DNA of 64,000 bases, taken from Flammulina velutipes. Lineage: Eukaryota > Basidiomycota > Agaricomycetes > Agaricales > Physalacriaceae. The position numbers and the translations under genes are program-made. The stretch covers positions 1-64,000 of the forward strand of contig JAALGH010000023.1 in assembly GCA_011800155.1 (NCBI GenBank), read 5' to 3'. The notes below the pieces were generated by a model, which had not been told where the DNA came from, searched no databases, and saw only the letters and a list, made by a program, of their open reading frames with translations. Numbering within the stretch: position 1 is the stretch's first letter; each line of letters opens with the position of its first letter. Of this stretch, positions 1 to 11,469 are shown piece after piece.

Positions 1-1
1 G

Positions 2-115
2 GTGTTTGAGTCCCTCGATAATGTTCTGGCGCATTTGGATGCAATTGTAAGGTGCGTTGAGATGCTTGTACGCCTAGCTCGACTTGACATTCATGTTTCT
101 ACTCACCGGCAACAG
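2..115 (+). pseudogene. possible MSH2 mismatch-repair fragment
   Basis: The first bases of the window read ESLDNVLAHLDAIV in frame. This resembles the MSH2 segment at the end of the lever/clamp region, just before the ATPase domain (ESLDNVIAHLDVI-type sequence followed by FAHVS). A GTGCGT donor follows directly. After a CTAG acceptor near 85 comes a piece reading HVST, which fits the next MSH2 residues. The match is then lost, so only about 25 residues are present, and the left side is cut by the window edge. It could be the start of a longer fragment outside the window. A second, separate MSH2 fragment lies at 33.2-34.2 kb on the other strand and covers the part of the protein just N-terminal to this one. 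The match is short, so confidence is low. Confidence 0.35.
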
Positions 116-1369
116 CTGGGCCAAATATGGAGGCAAATTGGACTACGCGAGAACCCACTGAAATCATCCACCACGGAACGACGAAGGGCGCAATCGAGTG
201 TTGTTCTGGGCAGTAGTCCATGTGCAAGCGCAATCTTGTGAGTTCTCCCACTAGGTTTGTGCCTTGCTCACCACGTCACCAGGCCTTCACTCGCTCATAT
301 CCTCTGGTTCAACGTCGATTGGAGTGGGAGACACATTCAAGGATAATCGTCATCGCCTGCATTTCCATCCAGTCGTAAAAGATACTCATTATATGTCACT
401 CGGTGTCAAACCACTGATGGAATCTCCACAGATGTATGGCGGTGAAGACAACCATCGCAAACTTCGTTCCAAGGAGCGTGATCATCTGAGGTCGTTCGTA
501 GGTGGGACTGGCGTAGGGTATAGCTATCCTCATCTGGACCGGCTTTGCATGCCCAACATCCTCAGCTTGGGGGGACCCCACATCATCCTATGGCTTTCCT
601 AACGGCTGGTGTGGTAGTGTGAGCGCTGTGGGTAGCGGCTTCGACAGATGATCATTGCGATAGGAAAGCGATGAAGGCGTCGGTCGATACATTTCTGGGG
701 AATTATATAGACAGCTGTTGCCGCCGGCATTTCCCTCCAAAACGAGTAGGCCTCCAGAAAATATACACTACCAATATGTCACAGAAGTTTTTCAGAGTGA
801 TGTTTGAGATGTTTCATTCAGGAAACTACTGGTTTGGGCAAAGTGATGTTGTCCGAATTTGGCTACGGGAAAATACGCTGGAATTCATGTTGTCACATTT
901 GTGTAAGGAGCCAAGCCTGAACTGGGTTCGGCAAGAAATAGTCAAAGAATAACTAGGAAGAACTACGAGGCTTGCTGGTGGCTGTTCATTGACGGAGTGG
1001 TCATGGTCATGGGAGAAGGAAGAAATGTGTTATTTAATGGAAGAGCTGATCAGAGATGATGCTGCCCCGATACCAACATCTATTTCTTCGTTCCAACCAT
1101 CACCATCATCAAGTATCAACATGAGCAGGAAACGGGTCCCAGTGCCACCGTATGCATATAAAATGTCAATTCGCATCTCTCCTCTCTAATAGACAGCTAG
1201 TTGTGATTTTCCGGGATGTCCGGCACCCAAACACAAAGGTAAACGAGTACACCACAACAACGATATGCATGAATACAATAGAGTATATGTGACCTTCGGT
1301 GAGAATTATCCATTCAGAATTCATTGGTTTTCAATATGCTTCATTAGAAGGAGAAAAAGTGTTCGTTGT
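116..1369. other. region with no recognised gene
   Basis: Several short open frames occur on both strands, the longest being 93 codons at 671-952 on the plus strand. None shows a known motif, a convincing splice pattern or similarity to other parts of the window. This could be the decayed upstream part of the OrsD-type gene that follows. Confidence 0.4.
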
Positions 1370-4300
1370 GCGCAACAAGTAAGTTGACACAAATGTTGCA
1401 ATGCCCTTGCGGCCATCCTCAGCACAGTAGAACTAGTGTTCGAGCGTTTCGCAGGCTGTTCCCAGTCGGTTCTCCGCACTTACGAATACTGGACAGTGAA
1501 ACGTACAACATCGAAGAAAGCTTCGACCAACTTCCAGACGCTATCGAGGATACACCCTGACATCTTTCAAGTTGCACCGGAGGCGACACAGACATTGAGG
1601 ACATAGAGGCAGATGGAGAGGCGGACGAGGAAACTAATGACATCGGTCCTACAGGCGAGGAGACTGGATTTAGCCCCCAATCACCACCACCCGAAGACGA
1701 CGATGACGACGACTCTACCGACGTCGATCCGGAGGCATCTTATCAGGCTTCAAAGGCTCGTCAGCTCTTGCTCACCCACCGATCACTGTGAACACAGACT
1801 ATGGCTGTGTGATCTGTCTTGACTGTCAGGCGATCATCCCCATCCACCATGTCCGTGGCCATCGTAAACGCACCCATGCCGCGTTCTACAAGGCAACCTC
1901 TCAGCATCTACACGCAAAGTCCACCTTTTCATCCTGTCTCCTTGTTCTTGGCGCCCAAACTGCTCCAAGATTTCCATCACACGCTATCCCACCGATCGAA
2001 GGTGTGGCCATTGGAGAAACCGGAGCTAAATGCGGCGAGGCTGAATGCCTGGAGGATGATACTGTGTATAGAGATCGAGCAGCCTGCTTGAAGCACATAA
2101 ATTACGCACACACAGTGTCACGGGAGGCACGTCAGATAGTAGAGGGGATGGCGTGGCACCAGGTAGGAATGTACCATGGTGATGGTATACGTTACATCGA
2201 AGTGGATCGGCGACGACTACTTTTCTCAGGTGTGTCCTCGGGTCCTCCTCCGGGACAAAGAACCGGAGGAGGTTCGTCATAGGAGTGGGGGCAAGGTTCG
2301 ATTTGCGAACTCTATGGCTAGCCTGGTTGGATTGGATCGTTTTCTCCAAGAGACATCAATATTAGCGCCCTCCGAGCCACTGCTTCTTATCCAGATGAGC
2401 GGCTGGACCCATCCTTCACCGTGTCTACAAGCTCTCCGGAATATACTATGGCCACTGCTGCTGCCATCCGCAACCACAGCCTTCCAGATCTTGTTTTACA
2501 ATATATTCATTCACCAAACCCGAGGTAGCTACCTAGTTTTATTCTAATGATAGCATTCATCAAACTCAACATTCACAGTAAGGAATTCAAACAAAATCCT
2601 TTCGAAGTTCCAGCAGCTAGTACCATCAAATTGGACGCTGATTGCATGGGACTCTTCATTTGTTTTGTGTACCGCCACATGACAGAACCAAGGGAGAACT
2701 TCCCGGTACCCCTTCATCCTATTCTTCAAAGGAACCTCAAATCCCTCACACAGCAGTATTTGCTCTAGAAATTCAACACGTGCCTCATATCCGCTTTCGC
2801 TTTCCATTCCGTCGTTTGGAGTATGCTAGCACTAACTAGCGTGGAAGCACTGCATGATGATAGTCTCTGCCTCGTCAACCTGTTTCTTATGACTTACAGC
2901 CTGTCTGATAACAGTGGTTCTTTCCTTCCGGTTACACGCATCCCACCCAATATATCAAAGCTGCAATGGTCCTTTCGCGCCACAGCTGTGCATGAGATCT
3001 TGAGAGAGTTAGATACACGCGGGCTTGAAGATGACGCCATGACGTCAGTTCCTCTTTCCGTGGAATTTTCTAGCTGACATTTGCGTAGAATTTATCGGCG
3101 AGAGGTCGAACAGTATCTTACGGAGAGGAGAGAGGACACTGTTCTCCGTACTTCGCGACCTCCAACAAAACTTTCTAGCCTTCTCGGAAGCAGCCCCCCT
3201 CATCGTCTAGAGCTCTTTCGGATCCGACAGGAACTGTTATCAGCATCAACGGATCCCCCATTCAGATTATTCACATAGTGCAGGCAGCGAAAGGGGGAAT
3301 TCAAGACTTGGAGGCCAAAATACTCAGTGTTTGCGAAGGCGCCAATATTCCCCCTTCCTGGACTATGTTGACTCCCGCTTAGGAGGGGAGGCTGGATGTC
3401 GACCGTTTGATGACTGGCCAAGAAGAGATACCCCGGGAACCTCGATATTCACGTTTCAAAGCAACGGATTACAGAGTCATCGACACGTCCTGCTTGACCA
3501 TCTTTGTAAAGGGGACACTTTCTTCAGCAGGGAAAACACAGGATTCCGTTGCCTAAAGCTGGTTTGGTGGTTCATAATCATCATGCTTATTTTCTAACTG
3601 ATACACAGATATGAGATACGCAAGTTCTTGCGATCAGTGGATGAAATAGTTGCCCTCACTTTCTTTCTGGTCCTGCTTACCAGCGGGGGTGGGCCAGGTA
3701 TGACGGAACATGAAGGCATCACGTTCATCAATACGGAATCTGAACTTCGGAGTGTCTTCTTTTTCCACGGTTGGCTGGGCATTCTTTCGAATTCCCAGAA
3801 GGACACGATCGTTTACACGCCACCCATGGCACTAGCCCGTCTTCTCTTAGTCTTGTGGGGCATCATTTACCCTGCTGCTGCAATACTGTCGTCCGCGATC
3901 ATGGATGAATCGTCGGCTGGACATTACTTATCGCACCCATACATCCAATCAGGCCAGCGTATGGAAAGTACATCCTTCACGGCCGCACTTAAATATCACA
4001 CCTATCGTCGCTTTGGGATTGCGCTAGGAATAAGAGATCTACGTGTCCTCTTACGTGGTGTTTTGGAACAGACCATGGGTGCTTCGTTTAGACTCTCCGA
4101 CGAGACTAGCAGAGCCGCAGCGGATATCGATGCCCAAACGGGCCATTCTACAGGTGTCGCAAATGCTCACTATGGCATCGACGAGAAGGCTCTACCCAAC
4201 CTCTCCAACACTGAGATAGCTATGCATCAACGTGTTAGCCTGAAATGGCATTTATTCTTGGGTCTCCTTTCGGAGCAGCACATTCATCTCATTGTAGATG

Positions 4301-4513
4301 ATGTTATGGTCAGTCTTAAGGTGGCTTCGCTTTGCTTATTACTCACTTGTTTCTACTCAGGAGAAGAACTATCAAGCATTGCTCGCAATGTACCTTGCAG
4401 TCATTCCCCAAACCCAATTGAAGTTAAAAAAAGCGATGGAGAAGATATTTCGGCATGTCAGTTTAGAATCACAGCAAACTTTGCTACATATGGTAGAGAC
4501 ATTGCAGAAGTAG
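1370..4513 (+). pseudogene. OrsD-domain protein of the RecQ/TLH-linked type, decayed
   Basis: Residues from 1788 read CVICLDCQAIIPIHHVRGH with a later H..H pair (paired C..C and H...H spacing), followed by a CGEAEC-LKHINYAH finger. This is the OrsD (DUF3505) zinc-finger pattern. Around 2860-3020 the text LFLMTYSLSDNSGSFLPV and LQWSFRATAVHEIL matches the conserved middle of long Agaricomycete OrsD proteins. From 3610, YEIRKFLRSVDEIVAL and then QTGHSTGVANAHYG give the conserved C-terminal part. A clean intron at 4309-4360 joins to the terminal exon, with stop at 4511-4513. The middle is broken: in-frame stops at about 2766 and 3187 and a frame change near 3190. In intact relatives this module often sits next to, or is fused to, a RecQ-like helicase near telomeres (family knowledge). 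No helicase is seen here. Confidence 0.65.
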
Positions 4514-4544
4514 ACACGTATAACAAAGTATTAGAATTATTGTC

Positions 4545-4880
4545 ATGAATGCACTTACAGTGTCGCGCGCTACAGGCAGCTTGGACACGCCTGTCACTGC
4601 CGAGGATCACGAGCCAGACCTCAAAGGGCCCGGAGGACGTTCAGGAGATCATCCGAGAGGCCAACGGCGAGAGCATCCAGCGCAGGTCCTGTGCACTTCC
4701 GAAGATTTCATTCGGTGGAAATGGTCACGAAAATCGCAGTGGTCGCAGTCTTCGTCGTCGAAAGTCTCTTCGCCGTAGATCTAGTCTGTCCTCGCCTTGC
4801 CGTAGACCATGCAGATAAGCAGTACGAGGGCGATATTGGCGATGAGAGGGTGGATGTCCTCGGTCCTCGGCGAACGTCAC
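4545..4880 (-). pseudogene. transportin (karyopherin beta-2/Kap104), second partial copy
   Basis: Read on the minus strand from 4880, this block gives HPLIANIALVLLICMVY, then IYGEETFDDEDCD, then ALDALAVGLSDDLLNVLRAL, then RRVQAACSA. In order these are the middle HEAT repeats of transportin: the PVLLD.MVY helix, the acidic DDEDYDF loop, the ALDVLAV.F..DLL helix and the NKRVQEAGCSA helix. Frames change between the pieces and there are stops, so it cannot be translated as one protein. It lies directly beyond the C-terminal end of the better copy (5080-6470) and keeps one helix, ALDALA, that the better copy has lost. It ends about 30 bp from the stop of the OrsD-type pseudogene. The arrangement looks like a tandem duplication followed by deletions. 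Confidence 0.6.
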
Positions 4881-5079
4881 CCAAAACTCGCATCGAGCTC
4901 AAGGACTCGTTTTGGTCTTTGGTCATACGCTCGGCGACATTGCTCATCTCTGGCATGAGACGCTCTGGGTGGGCTACGAGGAGAAGAACGAGGGCATGGA
5001 AGACGTGTCGGTGGACAGACGCACGATCGAGTTGCAGAACCACAAGAGAATGTGTACATGTCAACATTATGATCAGCGC

Positions 5080-6470
5080 CTGAAGAAGGTATATACAAAC
5101 CTTGGTGATTCCTCCGGGGTTGACCTCGACCATCGTGCAGGGTCCCCAGAAGGCGGAATCCTTCTCCTCATTGTCGGGAATCTCTTTAGAGCGCCCGGCA
5201 CCAAGATTAGACGAACTCAGCCAAATGGAGGCGGGTGCATCGACCCAATTTGTCCAATCGAAACGGCAGCGTTCTCGTGGGACTCCTCGGGCCTTGGGAT
5301 GCAAGAGAATGGGAATAAGGCGAGCCATGAGCGGGTTGACACATTGTTGAAATGCGGAGTCATCTGAAGGCATGATGGATGTTAGCACCAATCAATCATG
5401 ACGAAACAGGATTGGATTTACCTCGTTCATGGTGCATGGCGATTTCTGCAAGATAAGCTCTGCCATGATACCAGGCATGTGCGAGCGACGCACGGAGAGG
5501 CAGCCCATCATCGCCATGTCGGTAAGTAGATTGTCGAATCGGCGCTTGAGGCAGACGGTCAAGAGCTGCAGAAGATTTGGGTTCGTTTGCTGGATCATGG
5601 GTTTCAACGACATTCCCAATCCCTGTGTGAGGCCGGAGACGAGATCGAGAGCGATGACGAGATACTAGAATACTAGAATTTCTATATGAGCAACAGTGGA
5701 GACGCAAAACAGGACAGCGTACCTCGAGGAGAGGAATCAAATCTCGATGTCGTCATTCTTGAGCTTCGACCACCGCAAAGTCAGAGGGGGCTCGACGTAT
5801 TCAAGATACGAAAGGGACAGCATCAGCATCGGCGAGCGTGCCCACCGCATCGTAGATGATCAACATATTCTTGTGTTGGTACTTTTCGAACGCAAACTAG
5901 ATTGCAAAGGACCGGTTCAAGGAACGGGGCAAGCGCATCTTCCTTTAGTGTCGCAAGCGCGCTGCAACCAGCTTCTTGGACACGCTTGTTATTGACGAGA
6001 GCCATATGAACGAGCTAGATCGAAAAGTAAGCCCAAGCGATTAGATTAGGTTGAACGACTAACCCCTTCCATTGTCAGAATAAAGTAGGTAACTTTGTGC
6101 TCATCGGAAAAGCGGAGTCGTCCAGCTGGCGTATCGGCCCAGCGTCCAACAAGTTATCGAGCGAACCAAGAGCTGTGGATCAATTGTCAGCGATAGTCAG
6201 TCAAAGCGAAAAAAAGGATATCTACCTTGAGATCGTTCTATTTGATCAGATACGGCACCAACGTGGGCACCAAAATCGTAGTCTTCGTCGTCGAAAGTCT
6301 CTTCGCCGTATATCCCCGACACGATTCTTCGGGCTCGTCTGTGTTGTCGTCGCACTCGAGTCAGTGCCTCGGTGTCGAGCCAGAGAAAATTGTCCTCGTC
6401 ATAGACCACATAGTCGAGCAGCACGGGAAAACCTTGGCGAGCAGAGGGTGGAGATAACTGATAACTTGCT
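5080..6470 (-). pseudogene. transportin (karyopherin beta-2/Kap104) pseudogene
   Basis: On the minus strand, from high to low coordinates, recognisable transportin segments appear in the correct order: HPLLAKVFP near 6430, VVYDEDNFLWLD and ETFDDEDYDF near 6300, YFILTMEG then an intron (about 6010-6060) then NNKRVQEAGCSALATL near 5990, [29 protein letters not shown] near 5850, GMSLKPMIQQTNPNLLQLLT near 5600, RLIPILLHP near 5310 and NEEKDSAFWGPCTMVEVNP near 5130. Transportin imports PY-NLS cargo such as hnRNPs into the nucleus and is normally about 900 residues of HEAT repeats. Here only roughly residues 330-830 are represented. Every few dozen codons the frame changes, and stops interrupt it, so it is a dead copy. 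The retained intron shows it was duplicated as genomic DNA. Confidence 0.8.
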
Positions 6471-9400
6471 CCGTGAGACTGGACACGGATATGGATTCGA
6501 CGCTGGATTGTAGTTCGGCGTCGAATGTCAGAGAACGCGCGTTCGAGGATACGGGCAAGTAGGAGGATCTGTCAGGAAGATCTGGCGGTTTGTTAGCGAT
6601 ACAACATGGCATGTCATAGAATGAACATGCGTACGATGTTGGAATCCGCGCGTTTTGTTGGCCTCACAGGCTACGCTCCATGCATGAACATCCACCAAGG
6701 CCTGTACAACAGTTAGTCTCTGTAGCCTTCCGTGGCCATAAGACACACCTTTGCTTCCACATCGACGAGAGTCGTATTCTGTGCCGTTTTCTCGTTATTG
6801 CAACGCCTTGCGGGTTGACAGATTGCATGTCTCTCGTCTCCGCCGGCCGGCAGAGTTAAAGTTGATTTCTACAGACATGAGCGCGTAGATGCTGGACGAC
6901 GACATGGCTGGGTACGGACCCGGGAACGTTCGTCCGGTACGAGTACGCCGATGATGTTGGAAGTGATCTTTTGCCCAAAGCGCGAGAGAATGCTGGCTCG
7001 TTCTAGGAGATATGCTGATTTCAGCCAACCGCGAGGTCTAGTACGAGAACGCGTAGAAAGTCTAAGGTTCTGGTAAGAAAATGTGTAGCCAGCCATGTAG
7101 CGACGTACGAAGAAGGGGAGCCCATGCGTGAGGATTCCATTTTTCAGGCGACTATTGGAGGTGAACGGCTCACAATTCGACCTCTTGCAACGACATGAGC
7201 CAGCGGAGGAACAAGAAAAAGAGATGGTGGTCAATGAGCAAGCAGGATCGGCAGACGGACCGCCTTACCGCACTCCTCCGCTTTCACGCTAAATTTCCGT
7301 CCGAGCTGTCTATTATTCATGGCCGACGACACCAGTCTGTCTGGTGGCTGGGCGCTTTTATTATCAGCTCGGCACCCATCCCCGCATTGATATCTTCTGT
7401 GTCGCATTAGTCTGCCATAACCAAGGCACCAAGGCTGCATTCACGGATTCCGATGATTTTGCAGGCAGCAAATGTACGGGAATCGGCCCGAATAACCACT
7501 TGCTGCACGTGTTCACTGTCTGAGCTTACACATTTTCGTACGTATGCCTTTCAAATTACAAGGATTCACACTTTGCTTGGAGATCTTGTATCATGGTAGC
7601 AACTTCCATCGCCTAATGCTGCCCTTGTTCATTCGAGGTTGGAAAATGTGTGCACTTACTCAACGAAGTCTTCCTGTCTCCCGTCGCTTCCTACTGTGAG
7701 GATACCTTGGATATCTCAGCATGTTGAACATGAACACCAGATTCTCATATCATTCCATTGCAACCCGGGCGCAATATCTTACTAACATTCGCATCTTGAC
7801 AGCGCACATCACATTCAGTGAGGCGTGTTGGCTATCGACTTGCGCAAAGTATGGTTTCTATGAGCATTCAGAGGCATCACTAATGCCTTGCGTACAGTAC
7901 AGCGCAGCAGGCACTTCCACAAGGACCTAACTTGCCAATGCAGGGCTCGTTTCCGCATTCGAATGCCATCGAAATAGCTTATCATGGGATGTGGAGTCTT
8001 TTCAGTCCACCGACAAGAATACACTTACATTCTCCAAAGGGCGAGTCGACGCTGAGCAGCGCCGGCCTTGGAACGCTTTGAAGCCTCCGTCGCTCAGGAA
8101 ACGAACGAGGTCTGTGTGCTGTTCACACAGCCGTAATGAACGCTCATGTCGTTGTAACCAGAGTACCCAGTCTGTTCATCAGAGCATCACTCCTACATTC
8201 CCTCTCGCAAAGGAAGTTCGCCATCTTTCCCGACAATTGCTACTTCCACACAGCATGTCCCGGAAATCGTCGTTACTCAGAGCAAATCTTATTGACTTTT
8301 TTTTCTGTCGCCAATTATCTGCATTGTAGAATCGCCAAACTTCGACACCATTAAACTTATGCTTCGCCACACATATGCACTCTACGATTCTGCGTCCTCA
8401 ACCGTCGTCATGCCTGCCATCTGCACATTTTCCTCTTATATAGGTAGTTTTGTCGTCAATCTTTCTTTCCTCTGGCATCTTCGCACTGCTCATCCATTGC
8501 ATGCTCCTTAGATGAACCTCATCTGCTCTTTCCTCTCCATCGCTTTTCGGAGCCTGGCTTTGTGCCAGGGAGGTTTGATCCCTCCAAGGGAGCATATTCT
8601 TTCATCGGGAGGAAGCTATTTCCCTTCCCAAGTTGCCGAGAGTTGCCAGGATTCCTCATCTTCACCAACAGTGTACTAGCTTAGGAACGCCGGCATGATG
8701 TAGTGCGTCAAAGAGCAGGGATGTTTATAAATTTCTGCAGGAGAAACGGCTCTCGCAGGAGGAACCCTCGTTTCCCTGAATTGCCCAAAGACGTGGAGAT
8801 CGTACGCAGCAAGGAAAACCATATCCAAGTGCACCTTGCGATCTATCGTGTGTCCAATGGCCGCTTCTCTCTCTTCAGCGCTAATTACATCTCTCCTAGA
8901 ATTGTGATGTCTCCCAGAGTTGTCGTGCAATCCGCTATCAGGCGAAGAAAATCATTTGGCTTGACAGGCCGACGCCCCAATATACATCGGTTCGCCAAAT
9001 GATTCGGATACCTGCATATAAGCCCTCGCCACCGTTGCTCATCTCGTTTGCATGGATAAGGAGCGCTGCTGCTGTCGCCCTCGCTGAACGGGAGGAGCCT
9101 AAGCGAGAGTCTCCCCGGCACTTTACTTGGAATATCCGTGGGTTCCGTGAACGGCGAAGTCGATCCTTTCGTCAGGCGTGACGATAGTTGAAACTTCCCC
9201 GCGTGCGCCATAATTCCCCCCACCTTTCCATCCTATCGCAATTGAAGACAATCCACCAGCAGCATTATGCTCGCCATGTCTGGCATTTATTCCTCGGTGC
9301 TCTGTCCATGACCAGGCAACGAGGACAAGTTCACGTGCATATGGAAGGATCCCGGGGGTATGCATCTCATCCTTGAATAACAGGCAATGGTCATGGGTGA

Positions 9401-9805
9401 ATGAAAGTACACGAGGATAGGAAGGTGTGGTGAGGTGGCATGAACGAATGAACGAAATACCCTCTGGATCGGGAATGAACGTACGAAATACTACGTGCCG
9501 TTGAGCAAAAGGGTATGCCAGCGTAATTGGTTCCCATCTTGACGCATGAAGCCGTATCTTAGCCTTTGAGAAGTGTGCCAGGGATTACACAGAATACCAG
9601 TGCGACGATGCCCCAGCTTGGTTGAACTTGAATGAGAGAAACTCTACTGGTTGAATTGCATCAGCAGGGAGTCGAATCTCGAGCGCGGTCAGCGCGGGAA
9701 GATTCAACCACAAGAGAAAAGAAGAATGCGCGGAAGTAGCCGATTGACGGTGCCTTCCAAATTGGGCGTCCATGCTGTTTATCAACTGTCTGAACCTGCA
9801 GAACT
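6471..9805. other. 3.3 kb without a recognised gene
   Basis: Short open frames occur on both strands (up to 121 codons at 6869-7234, minus), with no recognisable motif. The part next to the transportin pseudogene (6471-7240) is probably its degraded upstream end, but no karyopherin N-terminal motif could be read. The stretch 9190-9800 would hold the promoter of the G-alpha locus. The only structured element seen is the tRNA-like fold at 8535-8592. Confidence 0.4.
8535..8592 (+). ncRNA. tRNA-like fold, copy 1
   Basis: Three consecutive hairpins lie between two partly complementary 7-mers. The first is GCT/AGC around loop TTTCGG (8542-8553), the second CTGGC/GCCAG around TTTGT (8554-8568), and the third GGAGG/CCTCC around TTTGATC (8569-8585). 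The last is a T-arm shape with a T-loop-like sequence and overlaps a B-box-like motif. The outer 7-mers (8535-8541 and 8586-8592) pair at 5 of 7 positions. The same layout, with other bases in the second stem, occurs at 54278-54336. There is no variable loop and no clear A box, so this is not a standard tRNA gene. Confidence 0.35.
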
Positions 9806-11208
9806 ATGGCCAGCCGGACGACGACGACGACGACAAGCGCGTTTCCGACTCAGCGAGTATTGGAAGAAGGAGGTGCCAGCGGTGAACAGAGACGAAGCAA
9901 CGACGAGCGAGGACCCCCTGGTTCGCTCTCCCCCATTCCCGAGAATGCGTCAAGACCGCAATGTCGCCACCAGCTGTCATCAGCGGTCACAGTCATCTCC
10001 GAGCAACTAGTCGACGCCCCGTCAGACGTCCGCCCATCGATGTCTCCAGCCTCTCGCTTGGTTGTTAATCGTCCAGGGAACGAGGAAATTGACAACCAGC
10101 TCAAGAGGGATCTCTCTCTGGTTAAGAATGAGATCAAGATGCTCCTTCTCGGTGCTGGCGAGTCGGGCAAGGTGCGTACCCCTGATGTCTGTGCGCATTC
10201 CTGTTGCTTATGCGCTGTCCCAGTCGACGGTCCTCACGCAGATGAAGCTCATCCACCGCGATGGGTGCAACGAGCAGGAGCGCGAGTCGTACAAGGAAAT
10301 CATCTACCTCAATGTCGTCCAGTCCATGCGGTCAGTCCTGTCGCTCTCCTATACGCTTCGTCGCTGACTTTCCCCCAAGTGCTATTATCGAAGCCTTGTC
10401 CCAACTCGACCTCCGTCTCTCGTCTTCGCCGCAATCGTCGCACTCTCCGGGACGATCCTGCAGTACAAAGCGCCATCGAGCGGGCCCGCGAATCACAATT
10501 AAATGACTCCGCTATCTACTTCTCCGCCCTCGAACGCATACACGGTCCCGACTGGTTACCCGACGAACAGGGCATCTTGCGTTCCAGAGTCAAGACTACT
10601 GGTATCACAGAGACGACGTTCAAGATTGGCGAGCTCGCATACAAGCTGTTCGATGTCGGTGGGCAGCGTTGTGAGCCGAAGAAGTGGATCCACTGCTTCG
10701 AGAACGTCACCCCGTTGGTCTTCCTCGTCAGTCTGAGCGAGTACGACCAGCAGCTGTACGAGGACGAAAGCGTGAACCGGATGCAGGAGGCTTTGACACT
10801 GTTCGATTCTATATATAATTCCCGCTGGTTCGTGAAGACGTCGATCGTGAGTCTAGTTCTTGTACTCGTCGTTACGCTGTTAACGTTAACGGTGACTCTT
10901 CCTCAACAAGATCGATTCCGCGATGTCTCGCTCGCCGCCGGCAGACTACTTCCCGGATTTTCAAAGCGGAGACGACTACGATGCTGCCTGCGATTATCTG
11001 CTGAAGAGGTTCAATGGGCTCAACCAGAGCTCCAGTAAGCAGATATGTGCGCACTACACTTCTGCGACGGATACTCAACAGATCAAATGTATGTTTGTTC
11101 CTCGTCCTCCCTCGCACGTCGTACTTATTGTTGCACCCTCTAGTCGTCCTCAGCGTTGTTCAGGACATCTTGCTCCAGCAACATCTCCGGGAATGTGGGC
11201 TTCTATAG
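9806..11208 (+). pseudogene. heterotrimeric G-protein alpha subunit, probably decayed copy
   Basis: Recognisable parts in order: EEIDNQLKRD and KNEIKMLLLGAGESGK (P-loop), intron 10172-10223, STVLTQMKLIH, intron 10331-10379, AIIEALSQLDLRL, QLNDSA, RVKTTGITETTFKIGE (switch I), FDVGGQR (switch II), then KKWIHCFENV, EYDQQLYEDESVNRMQEAL, intron 10847-about 10910, ADYFPDF, DYDAACDYLL, intron 11089-11143 and C-terminus RECGLL with stop at 11206. G-alpha subunits relay GPCR signals at the membrane. Several things are wrong. The N-terminus has no MGxxxS myristoylation signal. About 40 residues of the helical domain are missing with a frame change near 10430. LFLNKID (the guanine-specificity motif) is present in the DNA, but the preceding bases TGA offer no AG acceptor. 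Three residues after it are lost. Switch II reads QRCEPKKW where QRSERKKW is usual. It may still be transcribed, but a working GTPase is unlikely. Confidence 0.75.
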
Positions 11209-11469
11209 ATCGTCGGGTGCATCTCTTTTTATAATTGCCGGAATGGATGGATACCACGGATCGTTGCATGCTATTCGGCATATCTAGCATATCTAAACGG
11301 ATTCTACTCCCACTCGTTCAGACGTCCCAGCCAACAGTACCTCTACCGTTTTTCTACCTACTCCCGTCTGCCTAGTACTTTATTTCCATTTAATGTATAC
11401 ACCCATTCTTTTTGGTCTAGTGTAGATAGAAAATATTGAATGCAATGGTGCGGCTGATCTACTGTGAGG
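11209..11469. other. G-alpha 3' flank, no gene seen
   Basis: This is 260 bp between the G-alpha stop and the end of the converging glycosyltransferase remnant. It is AT-richer with no open frame of note and probably holds the 3' untranslated region of the G-alpha locus. Confidence 0.4.

Noticed and set aside
9806..11038. 410-codon plus-strand open frame
   Set aside because: It reads through three introns of the G-alpha gene; only parts of it are G-alpha sequence, so it is not a separate product.
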